Assembly (NCBI RefSeq): GCF_001641265.1
Contig: NW_020167525.1
Coordinates: 846,501-910,500, forward strand
Direction of reading: 5' to 3'
Source: Pseudogymnoascus destructans
Taxonomy: Eukaryota; Ascomycota; Leotiomycetes; Thelebolales; Thelebolaceae
Length of the DNA: 64,000 nucleotides
A program made the position numbers and the translations under genes. The notes below the pieces were generated by a model. The model was not told the origin of the DNA and searched no databases. It worked only from the letters and a program-made list of their open reading frames with translations. Below, piece by piece: positions 56,432 to 64,000 of the stretch; position 1 is the stretch's first letter; every line of letters begins with the position of its first letter.

Positions 56432-58048
56432 ATGGAAATCCAAACCCAAGAAGCGCAAATCATTCTAGCTATTGAGGCTCTTCAAACATGTAAATCGCTT
56501 AATCGCAGGTCTGCATCAATACTATATAAAGTGCCTTATTCTACGCTTACTGATAGAATGGCCGGCCGACCTTCTCGACGCGAAACCAAAGCCAATAGTC
56601 ATAAATTGACTGAGCTAGAAGAGGAAGTGATTATTCGAAATATATTGGATATGGATGCAAGAGGATTTGTACCTCGGCCTGCTAGTGTGGAGGATATGGC
56701 AAATTATATCCTTGAATCGCGTGGGGAAAAGCACGTTGGGACGCGGTGGGCATATCGATTTATACAACGCCGCCCCGAGTTAAAGACGCGTTTTAATCGC
56801 GTTTATGACTTTCAAAGAGCCTTGTGCGAAGATCCTGAGCTTATTGGAGCGTGGTTTCAACTTGTGCAGAACATGAGAGCAAAGTACGGCATCCAAGACT
56901 GCGATTTCTACAACTTTGACGAGACGGGCTTCATGATGGGCGTTATTAGCTCAGCTTTAGTTGTTACGTGCGCCGATCGACGTGGCAGAGGCAAGGCAGT
57001 TCAGCCTGGCAATCGGGAATGGGCTACAGCAATTGTTTGTGTGAATGCTGAAGGCGGGAGTATCCCTCCGTTTTTAGTAGTTCAAGGGAAATGTCACCTT
57101 TCAAGTTGGTATACTGAAGGCGGCCTTCCTCACAATTGGGTAATTAAACCAACAAGCAATGGATGGACCAACAACGAGACAGGTCTAGAATGGCTTCATC
57201 ATTTCGATAAACATACTTGCAGTCGTGCAAAAGGACCATATCGGATGTTGGTTTTAGACGGGCATGAAAGTCACGAATCAGCTGCGTTTCAGGAATATTG
57301 CAAAGCAAACAACATCATAACTCTCTGTCTACCTCCTCACTCGTCTCACCTAACTCAGCCACTTGATGTTGGGTGCTTTAGTGTTCTTAAACGTATGTAT
57401 GGGTGTCAAATTGAGACCTTTATTAAGGCTCATATAAACCATATTACAAAGGTTGAGTTTTTTATAGCTTTCCACGCAGCTTATAACCAGTCAATAACAA
57501 CTCAAAACGCCAAAGCTGGATTTCGCGGAGCTGGTTTAGTGCCCTTTGATCCGCAAGTAATCATTTCAAAGCTAGACGTCAAGTTGCGGACTCCTACACC
57601 TACAGGACCCCCCTCTATAGACGCTGATCCTTGGGTTTCTCAAACGCCTCGCAACCCAATAGATGCTCTCTCACAGACTACTCTAGTTAAAAATCGCATT
57701 GCACGGCACCAAGGAAGCTCGCCAACCCCCATTTTTGCTACTGTTACTGCATTAGCTAAAGGGACAGAGATTTTGGCACATGAAATGACTTTATTGTCAG
57801 CTGAAGTCCGCACCCTTCGAGCAGCAAACGAAGCTCTTAGCAAACGCCGGAGGGCTAAAAAGTCTCGTGTCCGTCAAGGGTGTGCACTTTCTGTAGGGGA
57901 TGCACATGATGATTTGTCCCAAAGGGCAGTTACGGAGCAAATAAATTGCGAGAAGCGCTCTGGAGGGGTTGGTAGGAATGAGGGGCAACCAGGTGTACGA
58001 CATTGTGGCACTTGCGGGGGAGCTGGCCATAATGCACGAACTTGTTAG
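56432..58048 (+). CDS. Pogo/Fot1-type DDE transposase with C-terminal zinc knuckle (element H)
   Basis: 538 residues, no stop or frameshift. N-terminal psq-type helix-turn-helix (ILAIEALQTCKSLNRRSASI, YKVPYSTLTDRM) is followed by a CENP-B-like domain (GFVPRPASVEDMANYIL, VGTRWAYRFIQRRPELKTRF). The DDE catalytic core has FYNFDETGFMMG, MLVLDGHESH and SSHLTQPLDVGCFSVLK. After a helical region (LRAANEALSKRRRAKKSRV) comes CGTCGGAGHNARTC, a C-x2-C-x4-H-x4-C knuckle at the extreme C terminus. The start codon lies 98 bp inside the left end. It should cut and paste at TA targets; intact motifs suggest recent activity. Confidence 0.93.
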   Translation: MEIQTQEAQIILAIEALQTCKSLNRRSASILYKVPYSTLTDRMAGRPSRRETKANSHKLTELEEEVIIRNILDMDARGFVPRPASVEDMANYILESRGEKHVGTRWAYRFIQRRPELKTRFNRVYDFQRALCEDPELIGAWFQLVQNMRAKYGIQDCDFYNFDETGFMMGVISSALVVTCADRRGRGKAVQPGNREWATAIVCVNAEGGSIPPFLVVQGKCHLSSWYTEGGLPHNWVIKPTSNGWTNNETGLEWLHHFDKHTCSRAKGPYRMLVLDGHESHESAAFQEYCKANNIITLCLPPHSSHLTQPLDVGCFSVLKRMYGCQIETFIKAHINHITKVEFFIAFHAAYNQSITTQNAKAGFRGAGLVPFDPQVIISKLDVKLRTPTPTGPPSIDADPWVSQTPRNPIDALSQTTLVKNRIARHQGSSPTPIFATVTALAKGTEILAHEMTLLSAEVRTLRAANEALSKRRRAKKSRVRQGCALSVGDAHDDLSQRAVTEQINCEKRSGGVGRNEGQPGVRHCGTCGGAGHNARTC

Positions 58049-58151
58049 GAGGTCATAGAAGTACTTAGCTCATCAGATTCTGAATAGTTTTAGTTTTAAT
58101 ACATGTTGTGGTTGTTTAATTATACCTTACAGTGGTGGGTATAAAAAAGTT

Positions 58152-58236
58152 TCACGACTCGGTGACATTCACGACTCGGTGACATTCACGACTCGGTGAC
58201 ATTCACGACTCGGTGACATTCACGACTCGGTGTACA
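58152..58236. repeat. Five 17-bp iterons in the right terminus of element H
   Basis: CACGACTCGGTGACATT recurs with a 17-bp period from 58153, 58170, 58187, 58204 and 58221; the last copy runs into the terminal GTACAACCACGT. The left end has only two copies. These are candidate transposase binding sites. Confidence 0.95.
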
Positions 58237-58245
58237 ACCACGTTA

Positions 58246-58540
58246 CAAAATATTATAGGGGACTTTTTAGAGGACAATATTTACAACATAGATGAGACTG
58301 GGCTTTACTAGAGGATGAGCTCTTTAAAGGGCTTTGTAACACGATCAATTCTAGGACAGAAGAAGGACAAAGCATGTATATTAGTAGCCATTTGTGTTAA
58401 TGCTACTAGAACAGATTGACTTCCTCTTTGGTTTATTAGAAAGGCTAAAAAGCCTCAAGCTTTTATAGCCTCTTTAAAAAGTTATTACTGTTAGCAATGG
58501 CTTGAGTTCATGCTTGAATCTTTTAGTAACAACCTAGATC
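58246..58540 (+). pseudogene. Decayed DDE transposase relic
   Basis: Translation reads NIYNIDETGLY, a stop, then RMSSLKGFVTRSILGQKKDK, further stops, and PLWFIRKAKKPQAF, the Tigger/CENP-B-type DDE core. Several stops are consistent with old C-to-T decay. It is the host of element H. Confidence 0.75.
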
Positions 58541-58698
58541 TTGTTACAATGGTCACAGAGGTCATGGTGCCAGTCTGGGTAAAGTAAGCTAGATTGAATC
58601 TAAAGAGAGAAGAAGAAGAAGAAGGAAGGAAGGTGAGGCTATTCCTCGTAATATACAGTTGTACGCTTAGCGGTTGTAGCCTTGGTGGCTAAGGCTGC
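58541..58698. repeat. Inverted repeat, right copy (partner at 55374-55535)
   Basis: Contains AGATTGAATCTAAAGAGAGA and a (GAA)n tract followed by GGAAGGAAGGTGAGGC, the reverse complement of the left copy. Confidence 0.8.
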
Positions 58699-59422
58699 AC
58701 CTGTAATCCCCTATATACCTATAACAACCGTAATAACCGTAACAAGCTGTGAGCTGTAATTGTAACACTAGCGTCCTGTGCTTACCATACAGAACGCTAT
58801 ACAAGCCCTCCAAGTTCTGATTGAGTTCTTAGAATCTTAAGAATAGTGGCATTACGGATCTAGCATCATTTTTGCGCTCTTTGGAGCGTGTGGAGAGGCA
58901 ATTAGTGGCCAAACAGGCCAATGACTTGGTTCAAGGCACGTTGGATGGATGGATGGTTTAGCTGAGGGCTACTTCGGGTCTACTTCAGATCACTTTCTAA
59001 CTCAATATTACTATAACTCAATATATTTATGCATGACCAATTACATCAACTTAACGAGATAATACTGTAGTATGAAAATCTTGGGTGACATCAGCTGTTG
59101 AGCTCTATTTCATACGATGTGAAATTATCGTAAAAAAGAACCCGTGGGAATTTTATATCATTCATTCCAAAAAAATATGATGCGCACCTGAAAAATCACT
59201 TGCGCAGGTAGGGGGGTAGGCCACTTAGCCCAATTAGGCAAGGTGGCTATTGTAGCATTGTTGTCTAGGAGCTTAGCCCTAATTAGGCTAAGTGGCATGC
59301 GCGAGTGCGCTTTTAGGAATAATTACCGACTTTCTACCCACCACCACCACCATCACCCCCCTACCTCGTAGGTTCGCCCCTACCAAACCTTTTTTCCTCG
59401 TCAATAACGAGACTTTTAGAAA
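58699..59422. other. Non-coding stretch with a palindrome, upstream of the palindrome-rich module
   Basis: No full gene. A short frame near 58790 (AIQALQVLIEFLES) is closed by stops and is probably retroelement debris. An inverted pair, GCCACTTAGCC..TTAGGC (59220-59239) and its complement (59276-59296), could mark an element end; the second half is itself a palindrome around TAATTA. A leader intron of the next gene (59368-59419) lies at the right end. Confidence 0.45.
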
Positions 59423-60266
59423 ATGCCGCAACAATACACTTTTGACAACGCCGCCCAGACCACTATGGTGGGATGGGATCCCGCCATCCTTAGGAACCGC
59501 ACTCCTGCGTAAGTGAAAGTTATGGTTTTAGAATCCTCGTCACTAACGAGACTTTAGCCAATGCCGCACTGCCTACCTTGCCCGCTGGGGAACTATCACT
59601 GCCTGCCCCCCACAGAACACCAACTGCTTAGAGGAGCAGTTATGGTAAGTGAATTGGTAGTCTATAATCCTCGTTACTAACGAACCTTTAGCCGCCTATG
59701 CTGGCCTCACAAGACCAATGGTGAAGTGCGTGCTGGCACCACTGCCAAATGTTATGGCTGTAAGTGTTCTATATTATCTCTTGTTTTGTCTCGTTGCTAA
59801 CGAAGCTTTAGGCCGCACTGGGAACCAGCTGATGCCGCTCCCCCAAGGTAAGTAGTACACCTTCTGTGATTCCTCGTTCCTAACGACGAATTAGACACCC
59901 CCCGTGGCCTCGACAACGAGGACCTACTGCCTTGCGGCTGTAAGTGGCAGCATACTGCAGTAGAGCTGCTTTTCTACCGCAGGGCGCTCCCGGCTGCCAC
60001 CCTCCCTCCTGGCGACGTAAGTATTGTATAGTATTAGATTTCTCGTCACTAACGAGAATTAAGGCTCCCCCAAACACCCTCACCCGCACCCACCACTGCG
60101 TTCTCTGGGAGATGTTGCAATACCTCCAAGGAGGTAATATGACTGTGTTGGTAAGTTGTATATAGCTGTAAAATAGTTCAGTGCTAACAAGGAAAAGGAC
60201 TTGGTAGATGGAACTTGCCGTGCCAACACCACCCTTGCAGCTGTGGCCTCTGGCCACAATATCTAG
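59423..60266 (+). CDS. Seven-exon gene for a Cys-rich protein of unknown function
   Basis: Exons 59423-59508, 59558-59644, 59692-59759, 59812-59847, 59895-60016, 60064-60150 and 60198-60266 give 184 residues; every phase agrees although no single frame is long. Start MPQQYTFDNAAQTT. Four cysteines in C-x2-C (CRLC) and C-x2-C (CYGC), 16 residues apart, suggest a zinc-binding fold; HHCVLWEMLQYLQGG follows. Five of six introns, and a leader intron at 59368-59419, share a 47-52 nt format: GTAAGT donor, then CTCGT-N5-ACGA(G/A), where N5 plus A contains the CTAAC branch site, then (C/A)(T/A)TTAG. A palindrome of the same type also occurs in exon 5 (CTCGACAACGAG). No family is recognised. It converges on the recombinase gene across a minisatellite. 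Confidence 0.7.
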
Positions 60267-61405
60267 AAGTCTCGGCAACAACGAGCTTCTTGTAAAATAG
60301 AATAATACAAAATTTGCTTTCCTTCCTTTCTCCTTGTCTTATGTGGTTGTAATTAACGAGAGCTCTCTTAGTAGGGCTCTCTACATAGAACCCTCAGTCG
60401 CAACGAGGAAACCCCCTGCTATAGTGGTTACAGTAGTGCTCTCGGTCGCAGGCTCGTAGGCTATCGGTCGCACTATAGGCTCTAAGATTAAGAGCAGGGA
60501 ACCCTCGGTTACAACGAGGAAACCCCCTGCCGTAGTGGTTGAGGTAGTGCTCTCAGTAAGGGCTCTTAGTCGCAGGCTCTCTACAAAACAGAATCCTCAG
60601 TTGCAAAACAACAACACAGAATCCAAAACAACAAGACAGAATCCTCGGTCACAACAACAAGACAGAATCCTCGGTCGTAACAAGACAGAATCCTCAGTCG
60701 TAACAAGACAGAATCCTCAGTCGCAAAACAACAAGACAGAATCAAAACAAGACAGAATTCTCAGTCGCAACAAGACAGAATCCAAAACAACAACACAGAA
60801 TCCTCAGTCGCAACAAGAGGGAATCAAAACAACAGAACCCTCGGTCACGACAGACAGAATCCTCAGTCGCAACAAGACGGAATCCAAAACAACAACACAG
60901 AAACCTCAGTCGCAACAACACAGAATCAAAACAACAGAATCCTCAGTCGCAACAAGACAGAATCCAAAACAACAACACAGAATCCTCAGTCGCAACAAGA
61001 GGGAATCCTCGGTCACGACAGACAGAATCCTCAGTCGCAACAAGACGGAATCTAAAACAACAACACAGAATCAAAACAACAGAATCCTCGGTCACAAAAC
61101 AAGACAGAATCCTCAGTCACAACAAGACAGAATCCTCAGTCGCAACAAGACAGAATCCTCGGTCACAACAAGAATCCTCAGTCGCAACAAGACAGAATCC
61201 TCAGTCGCAAAAAGACAGAATCCTCAGTCGCAAAAAGACAGAATCCTCAGTCGCAAAACAACAAGACAGAATCCTCGGTCACAACAAGAATCCTCAGTCG
61301 CAACAAGACAGAATCCTCGGTCGCAAAACAACAAGACAGAATCAAAACAAGACAGAATCCTCAGTTGTAACGAGGTATTTCTAAGAGCTACTATCTACCA
61401 ATACA
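60267..61405. repeat. Palindrome-derived minisatellite block
   Basis: After CTCGGCAACAACGAG (60272-60286) come full palindromes such as CTCAGTCGCAACGAG (near 60390) and CTCGGTTACAACGAG (near 60505). From about 60595 to 61370 there are dozens of degenerate units of about 20-25 nt with core AATCCTCAGTCGCAACAAGA, and last a full palindrome near 61367 (CTCAGTTGTAACGAG). The block stays open in one frame for about 300 codons (rich in QNPQSQ and DRILSRN), which I treat as a consequence of the repeat, not a gene. Confidence 0.85.
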
Positions 61406-63896
61406 TCAGCATTCCCGTCCACATACTATACACCGGAGCCCTCCACTCTGGTTAGGATTCATAAACTCTTCTCTCTTCTTTGTAGGATCATCATTCCAGC
61501 CGACTAAATACCGCATAATAGAGCTTGAGTCAAAATTTGTACTCCATCCACCCCAATCGCATATCTGCCGTAGACCCCATCTCTTTTCTGAATATAGCCA
61601 TTGACAGCCACCTCTACGGAAAGAGTGTGTTCCATATAGTCGAAAATCTACGCCTATATTGAGGAGATTATGTCGAAAATACTCTGTAAATGTAGAAGCA
61701 TCCTAATGTCTCATTAACACTGAGGTATTTTAATATATAAGGTAGTCATACTAAGCTCTTATCACTTGCTATAACCCGATCATAGGCATCAATACGACGA
61801 AATATAAAACCACTCGTTATCTGCGAGACTTTTATCCATTGTAAGAGTGCAAGAACAGGGTCAAGGTGAGGTTCTTGTGGGTTAAGAAATAGGTGAAATG
61901 GCTTAATTCCTAATTCCTCATTAGTACTGAGGAATTTAAGTAGTAGAGTACACACCTCCATATTGGTTTGTTGTAATGTTGGGTGCACCAGATATGAGAA
62001 TCTAGCCACCCAAGGAAGGGATGAATTTACTAAGACAACACACTGTCTTAGGAAACAGAGCCAAAGGGTTGTAGCTTAGACTATTCCACAACGCAGCAAT
62101 GAGGTGTATGATGTGGTGAAGTGGTTTAGACAAGTTGCAACAAATGTTGAGTCTGAGAACTCAGGGGTAAGTCAGAGGTTAGCACCTCACTGACTTTTCA
62201 AAAACAGAGAATAACAAGATCAATGCTTGGAAGCTTGGAAAAGACGTAGAAGTATGTGCTAGTCGATTTACTGTATTGCCTGCTTGCCCTTTCTTAAGGA
62301 AAGGGCAATCCTATTTATGCCATAGACAAATTATGTCATAACTTAACCAATCTTGTGACTTTCCATGACTAACCAGGCTTGGTAAATGTATTAGAAATCA
62401 AGTGCGACCCACAACTAGCTTGCTAATCATGTAGTGAACGTAAGAGAATCCCATAGAACCATCTCTTGGGTTCCTAGCCTATAGGAAGTGAAAAGGAGGT
62501 CCAAGGTCAGAGTACCTATAGACAAATTATGTCATAACTTAACCAATCTTGTGGGTAACTAAGGAGCGATGACGTGTAATGAATCATAGAGGGTTGTAGA
62601 AGCTTCTAGAGCTATCGTTCATGTTCCTAGGCCTCTAGTTGGTAGAGATATGCCATGTGGTAGTATTGGCCCACCCCCTTAAGGAGGAGATTTTCTTAAT
62701 AACTTGTTCAATGAGTGTCCAAATGATATGCCGTGATGTATGTAGCATAAACAGATGTAGTAGAAGAGTTTGCAGCAATCGTTGAGTAGTATTGCTTCTG
62801 TTGTTGGTGTGATAAGCCAAGATATGTATGGTGACTTGTAGGTTTGAGGAGGAGATTTCTAAGTTTGCTCTTGAGTTTGATAGCAAACTGAGTGCAACGA
62901 ATGTCAGTATGACATTTGTCTTCCGGAAGAGAAGGTTAAGTTGAATTTCACCTCGTTCCTCATTGATAACGAGGATATGATGACTTTGAATTTGTAATAC
63001 CTCATCAATCCGAAGTAGGCATTGAAATGCAAGTGTATAGATAGCTTGTAGCATTATCCTACACTTCTGCCCACTCCAATAATATGTATGCTCATCATGA
63101 ATGAGTTTTTTACCAAACTCAACCTGTGAAATAGCTTGGTTAAACTTCCACATACACTGTAAATCATATGAAGTAAGAGCTCTTGCACTTGTAGAGACTT
63201 CACCAGCATGTGTCTAGAATCTATTAGTATAAAATACCTCGATGGGAATGAGAGAATTTACCTTCATCTTATTTAGGGCTCTCATATAGCGGGAAACTGT
63301 CGTTGATAACGAGGGATTTCCTTGCCAATTACCACTCTCAACAACTTGAAGCCATTCCCCATGACCACACTGATGTGGGCATATATAGGCAAACCAAAAG
63401 CTTATAGCTGCCCTCATTTTTAGAGCATGAGAGTATGTAGCAGCACAATCCTTCGTTCCTGACGAGTCAACTAGCTTCTTTGTCCTGGACGACCCTTTTC
63501 CAACTTTCCTTACCCCTTCTATTGTACTTAGGACTTCACAAGCATCCTGAATCCACTCACAAATATATTGTGGACACTTATTAGAAGCTGTATTAACCCC
63601 ATCCTCACCTTGTATAGGGTACTTTGCCTTAATAAATATAAGGAATTGTGTATGCATCCTAATATCTCGTTAGAGATGAGCGTTTTATAATAACTCGTTA
63701 CCTACGAGGTATATGCAGCATGTGTTGTAGGTGCTAAAGCAGCATTTGACGACTGCTTAATTTGGCTTGTACTTTGACGAAAACTGAATTCTTCATACGC
63801 AGTCTGGGCTTGTAACTCGTCAGCTAGTAATTGCCCTGTTGCTGTAATAAGATCCTCTCTATCTTCAAAATCCTCGTTCTCAGCGAGTGTATCCAT
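61406..63896 (-). pseudogene. Crypton-like tyrosine recombinase, five exons, interrupted by a solo LTR
   Basis: Exons 63896-63706, 63658-63262, 63213-62915 continuing at 61966-61956, 61909-61752 and 61702-61406. Without the insertion these give 450 residues in one frame, with all splice phases consistent. N-terminal part: KDCAATYSHALKMRAAI, CGHGEW, GNPSLSTTVSRYMRALNK. Catalytic domain: AFQCLLRIDEVLQIQ (first Arg), FRKT-NQYGGIKPF, NPQEPHLDPVLALLQWIK, then GTHSFRRGGCQWL (His-x-x-Arg) and IMRYLVGWNDD (candidate Tyr), ending RCIVCGREC. It resembles Crypton-type and related fungal tyrosine recombinases that move DNA without a DDE enzyme. The LTR at 61972-62914 splits exon 3. Introns carry CTC(G/A)T/AACGAG-type palindromes as in the gene at 59.4 kb. 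Confidence 0.8.
61972..62914. mobile_element. Solo LTR inserted in the recombinase gene
   Basis: 943 bp, starting TGTAATG and ending ATGACA, flanked by a perfect 5-bp duplication TTTGT (61967-61971 and 62915-62919). Inside, a segment of about 37 nt (ATAGACAAATTATGTCATAA onward) occurs twice (about 62322 and 62519). No coding sequence. It differs from the Gypsy-1 and Gypsy-2 LTRs. Confidence 0.88.
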
Positions 63897-64000
63897 CTTA
63901 AAGCTTTAATAGTAGGTAAAGGGAAAGGTAGGTAAAAGGAAAGGTACGAGGGAAGGCGCTCTATATTATATAATCTGTGTAGAGCCTCATTAGATTCCTC
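63897..64000. promoter_or_regulatory. Upstream region of the recombinase gene
   Basis: About 100 bp before its start codon up to the window edge, A/T- and purine-rich with AGGTAAAGGGAAAGGTAGGT repeats. The left or right end of the putative element is not reached. Confidence 0.35.

Larger units (their letters stand above)
56334..58243 (+). mobile_element. Pogo/Fot1-type DNA transposon H, apparently intact
   Basis: 1,910 bp flanked by TA (56332-56333 and 58244-58245). The terminal repeat starts ACGTGGTTGTACACCGAGTC. The iteron CACCGAGTCGTGAATGT occurs twice at the left end and five times at the right end. It encodes one uninterrupted transposase and is inserted into an older, decayed DDE element. 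Confidence 0.92.

Noticed and set aside
60595..61370. CRISPR-like look of regularly repeated units
   Set aside because: Eukaryotic DNA; units are short, degenerate and lack unique equal-length spacers.
60535..61455. 306-codon open frame, Gln/Asn/Ser-rich
   Set aside because: Produced by a minisatellite whose units rarely contain stops in that frame; no start context, no motif, and it runs into the recombinase gene.
61406..63896. Starship captain (DUF3435) identification
   Set aside because: The protein is only about 450 residues and I cannot run a profile; Crypton-like tyrosine recombinase is the safer label.
1..64000. tRNA and rRNA genes
   Set aside because: I looked for A/B-box-like GGTTCGA contexts and cloverleaf ends and found none convincing.

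Overview
The window is nuclear DNA of a filamentous ascomycete (Pezizomycotina). The genes are split by 45-70 nt GT..AG introns with CTAAC/CTAAT-type branch sites, and they encode a fungal PRC2 methyltransferase, a PPZ phosphatase, Fab1, GPI14 and a Sur7/PalI-type protein. I cannot fix the class from sequence alone. Many exon boundaries below were derived by joining splice sites so that family motifs stay in frame; they are inferences, but the frame sums are consistent.

Positions 1-32,900 are an ordinary gene-dense chromosome arm. In order: DNA polymerase kappa (-, runs off the left edge), a small RPEL-repeat protein (-), an EZH2/KMT6 H3K27 methyltransferase (+), a Sur7/PalI membrane protein (+), a PPZ-type phosphatase (+), the 2.5-thousand-residue Fab1 PI3P 5-kinase (-), a probable shelterin TPP1/Tpz1-like protein (+), Sym1/Mpv17 (+), eIF4E (+), a mitochondrial malonyl/acyl-CoA synthetase (-), a BolA protein (+), TRAX (-) and the GPI mannosyltransferase GPI14 (+). 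Several pairs are divergent and share short promoters (RPEL/KMT6, FAB1/TPP1, synthetase/BolA, TRAX/GPI14).

Positions 32,950-59,300 are a dense nest of transposons. There are two Ty3/Gypsy chromoviruses, one of them (47,800-54,046) full-length with 257-bp LTRs and a GTATG target duplication. There are at least four pogo/Fot1-type DDE elements, several long-hairpin MITEs inserted into one another at TA, and Copia and older DDE relics. The pogo-type ends are modular: a shared ACGTA(G/A)GTC(G/A)TGGC-like tip followed by an element-specific iteron present twice. One element (56,334-58,243) has an intact 538-residue transposase and looks recently active. Both chromoviruses carry, at their 3' side and antisense to pol, a roughly 190-residue ORF with six cysteines spaced as in Gal4-type zinc clusters.

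Positions 59,300-64,000 are different again. A seven-exon gene for a Cys-rich protein (+) and a five-exon tyrosine recombinase (-, interrupted only by a solo LTR) converge on a 1-kb minisatellite. Introns, intergenic DNA and even exons in this block are punctuated by a short palindrome, CTCGT-N5-ACGAG, which in most introns encloses the CTAAC branch site. This looks like one undescribed mobile module with introner-like introns, and it is the most interesting part of the window.
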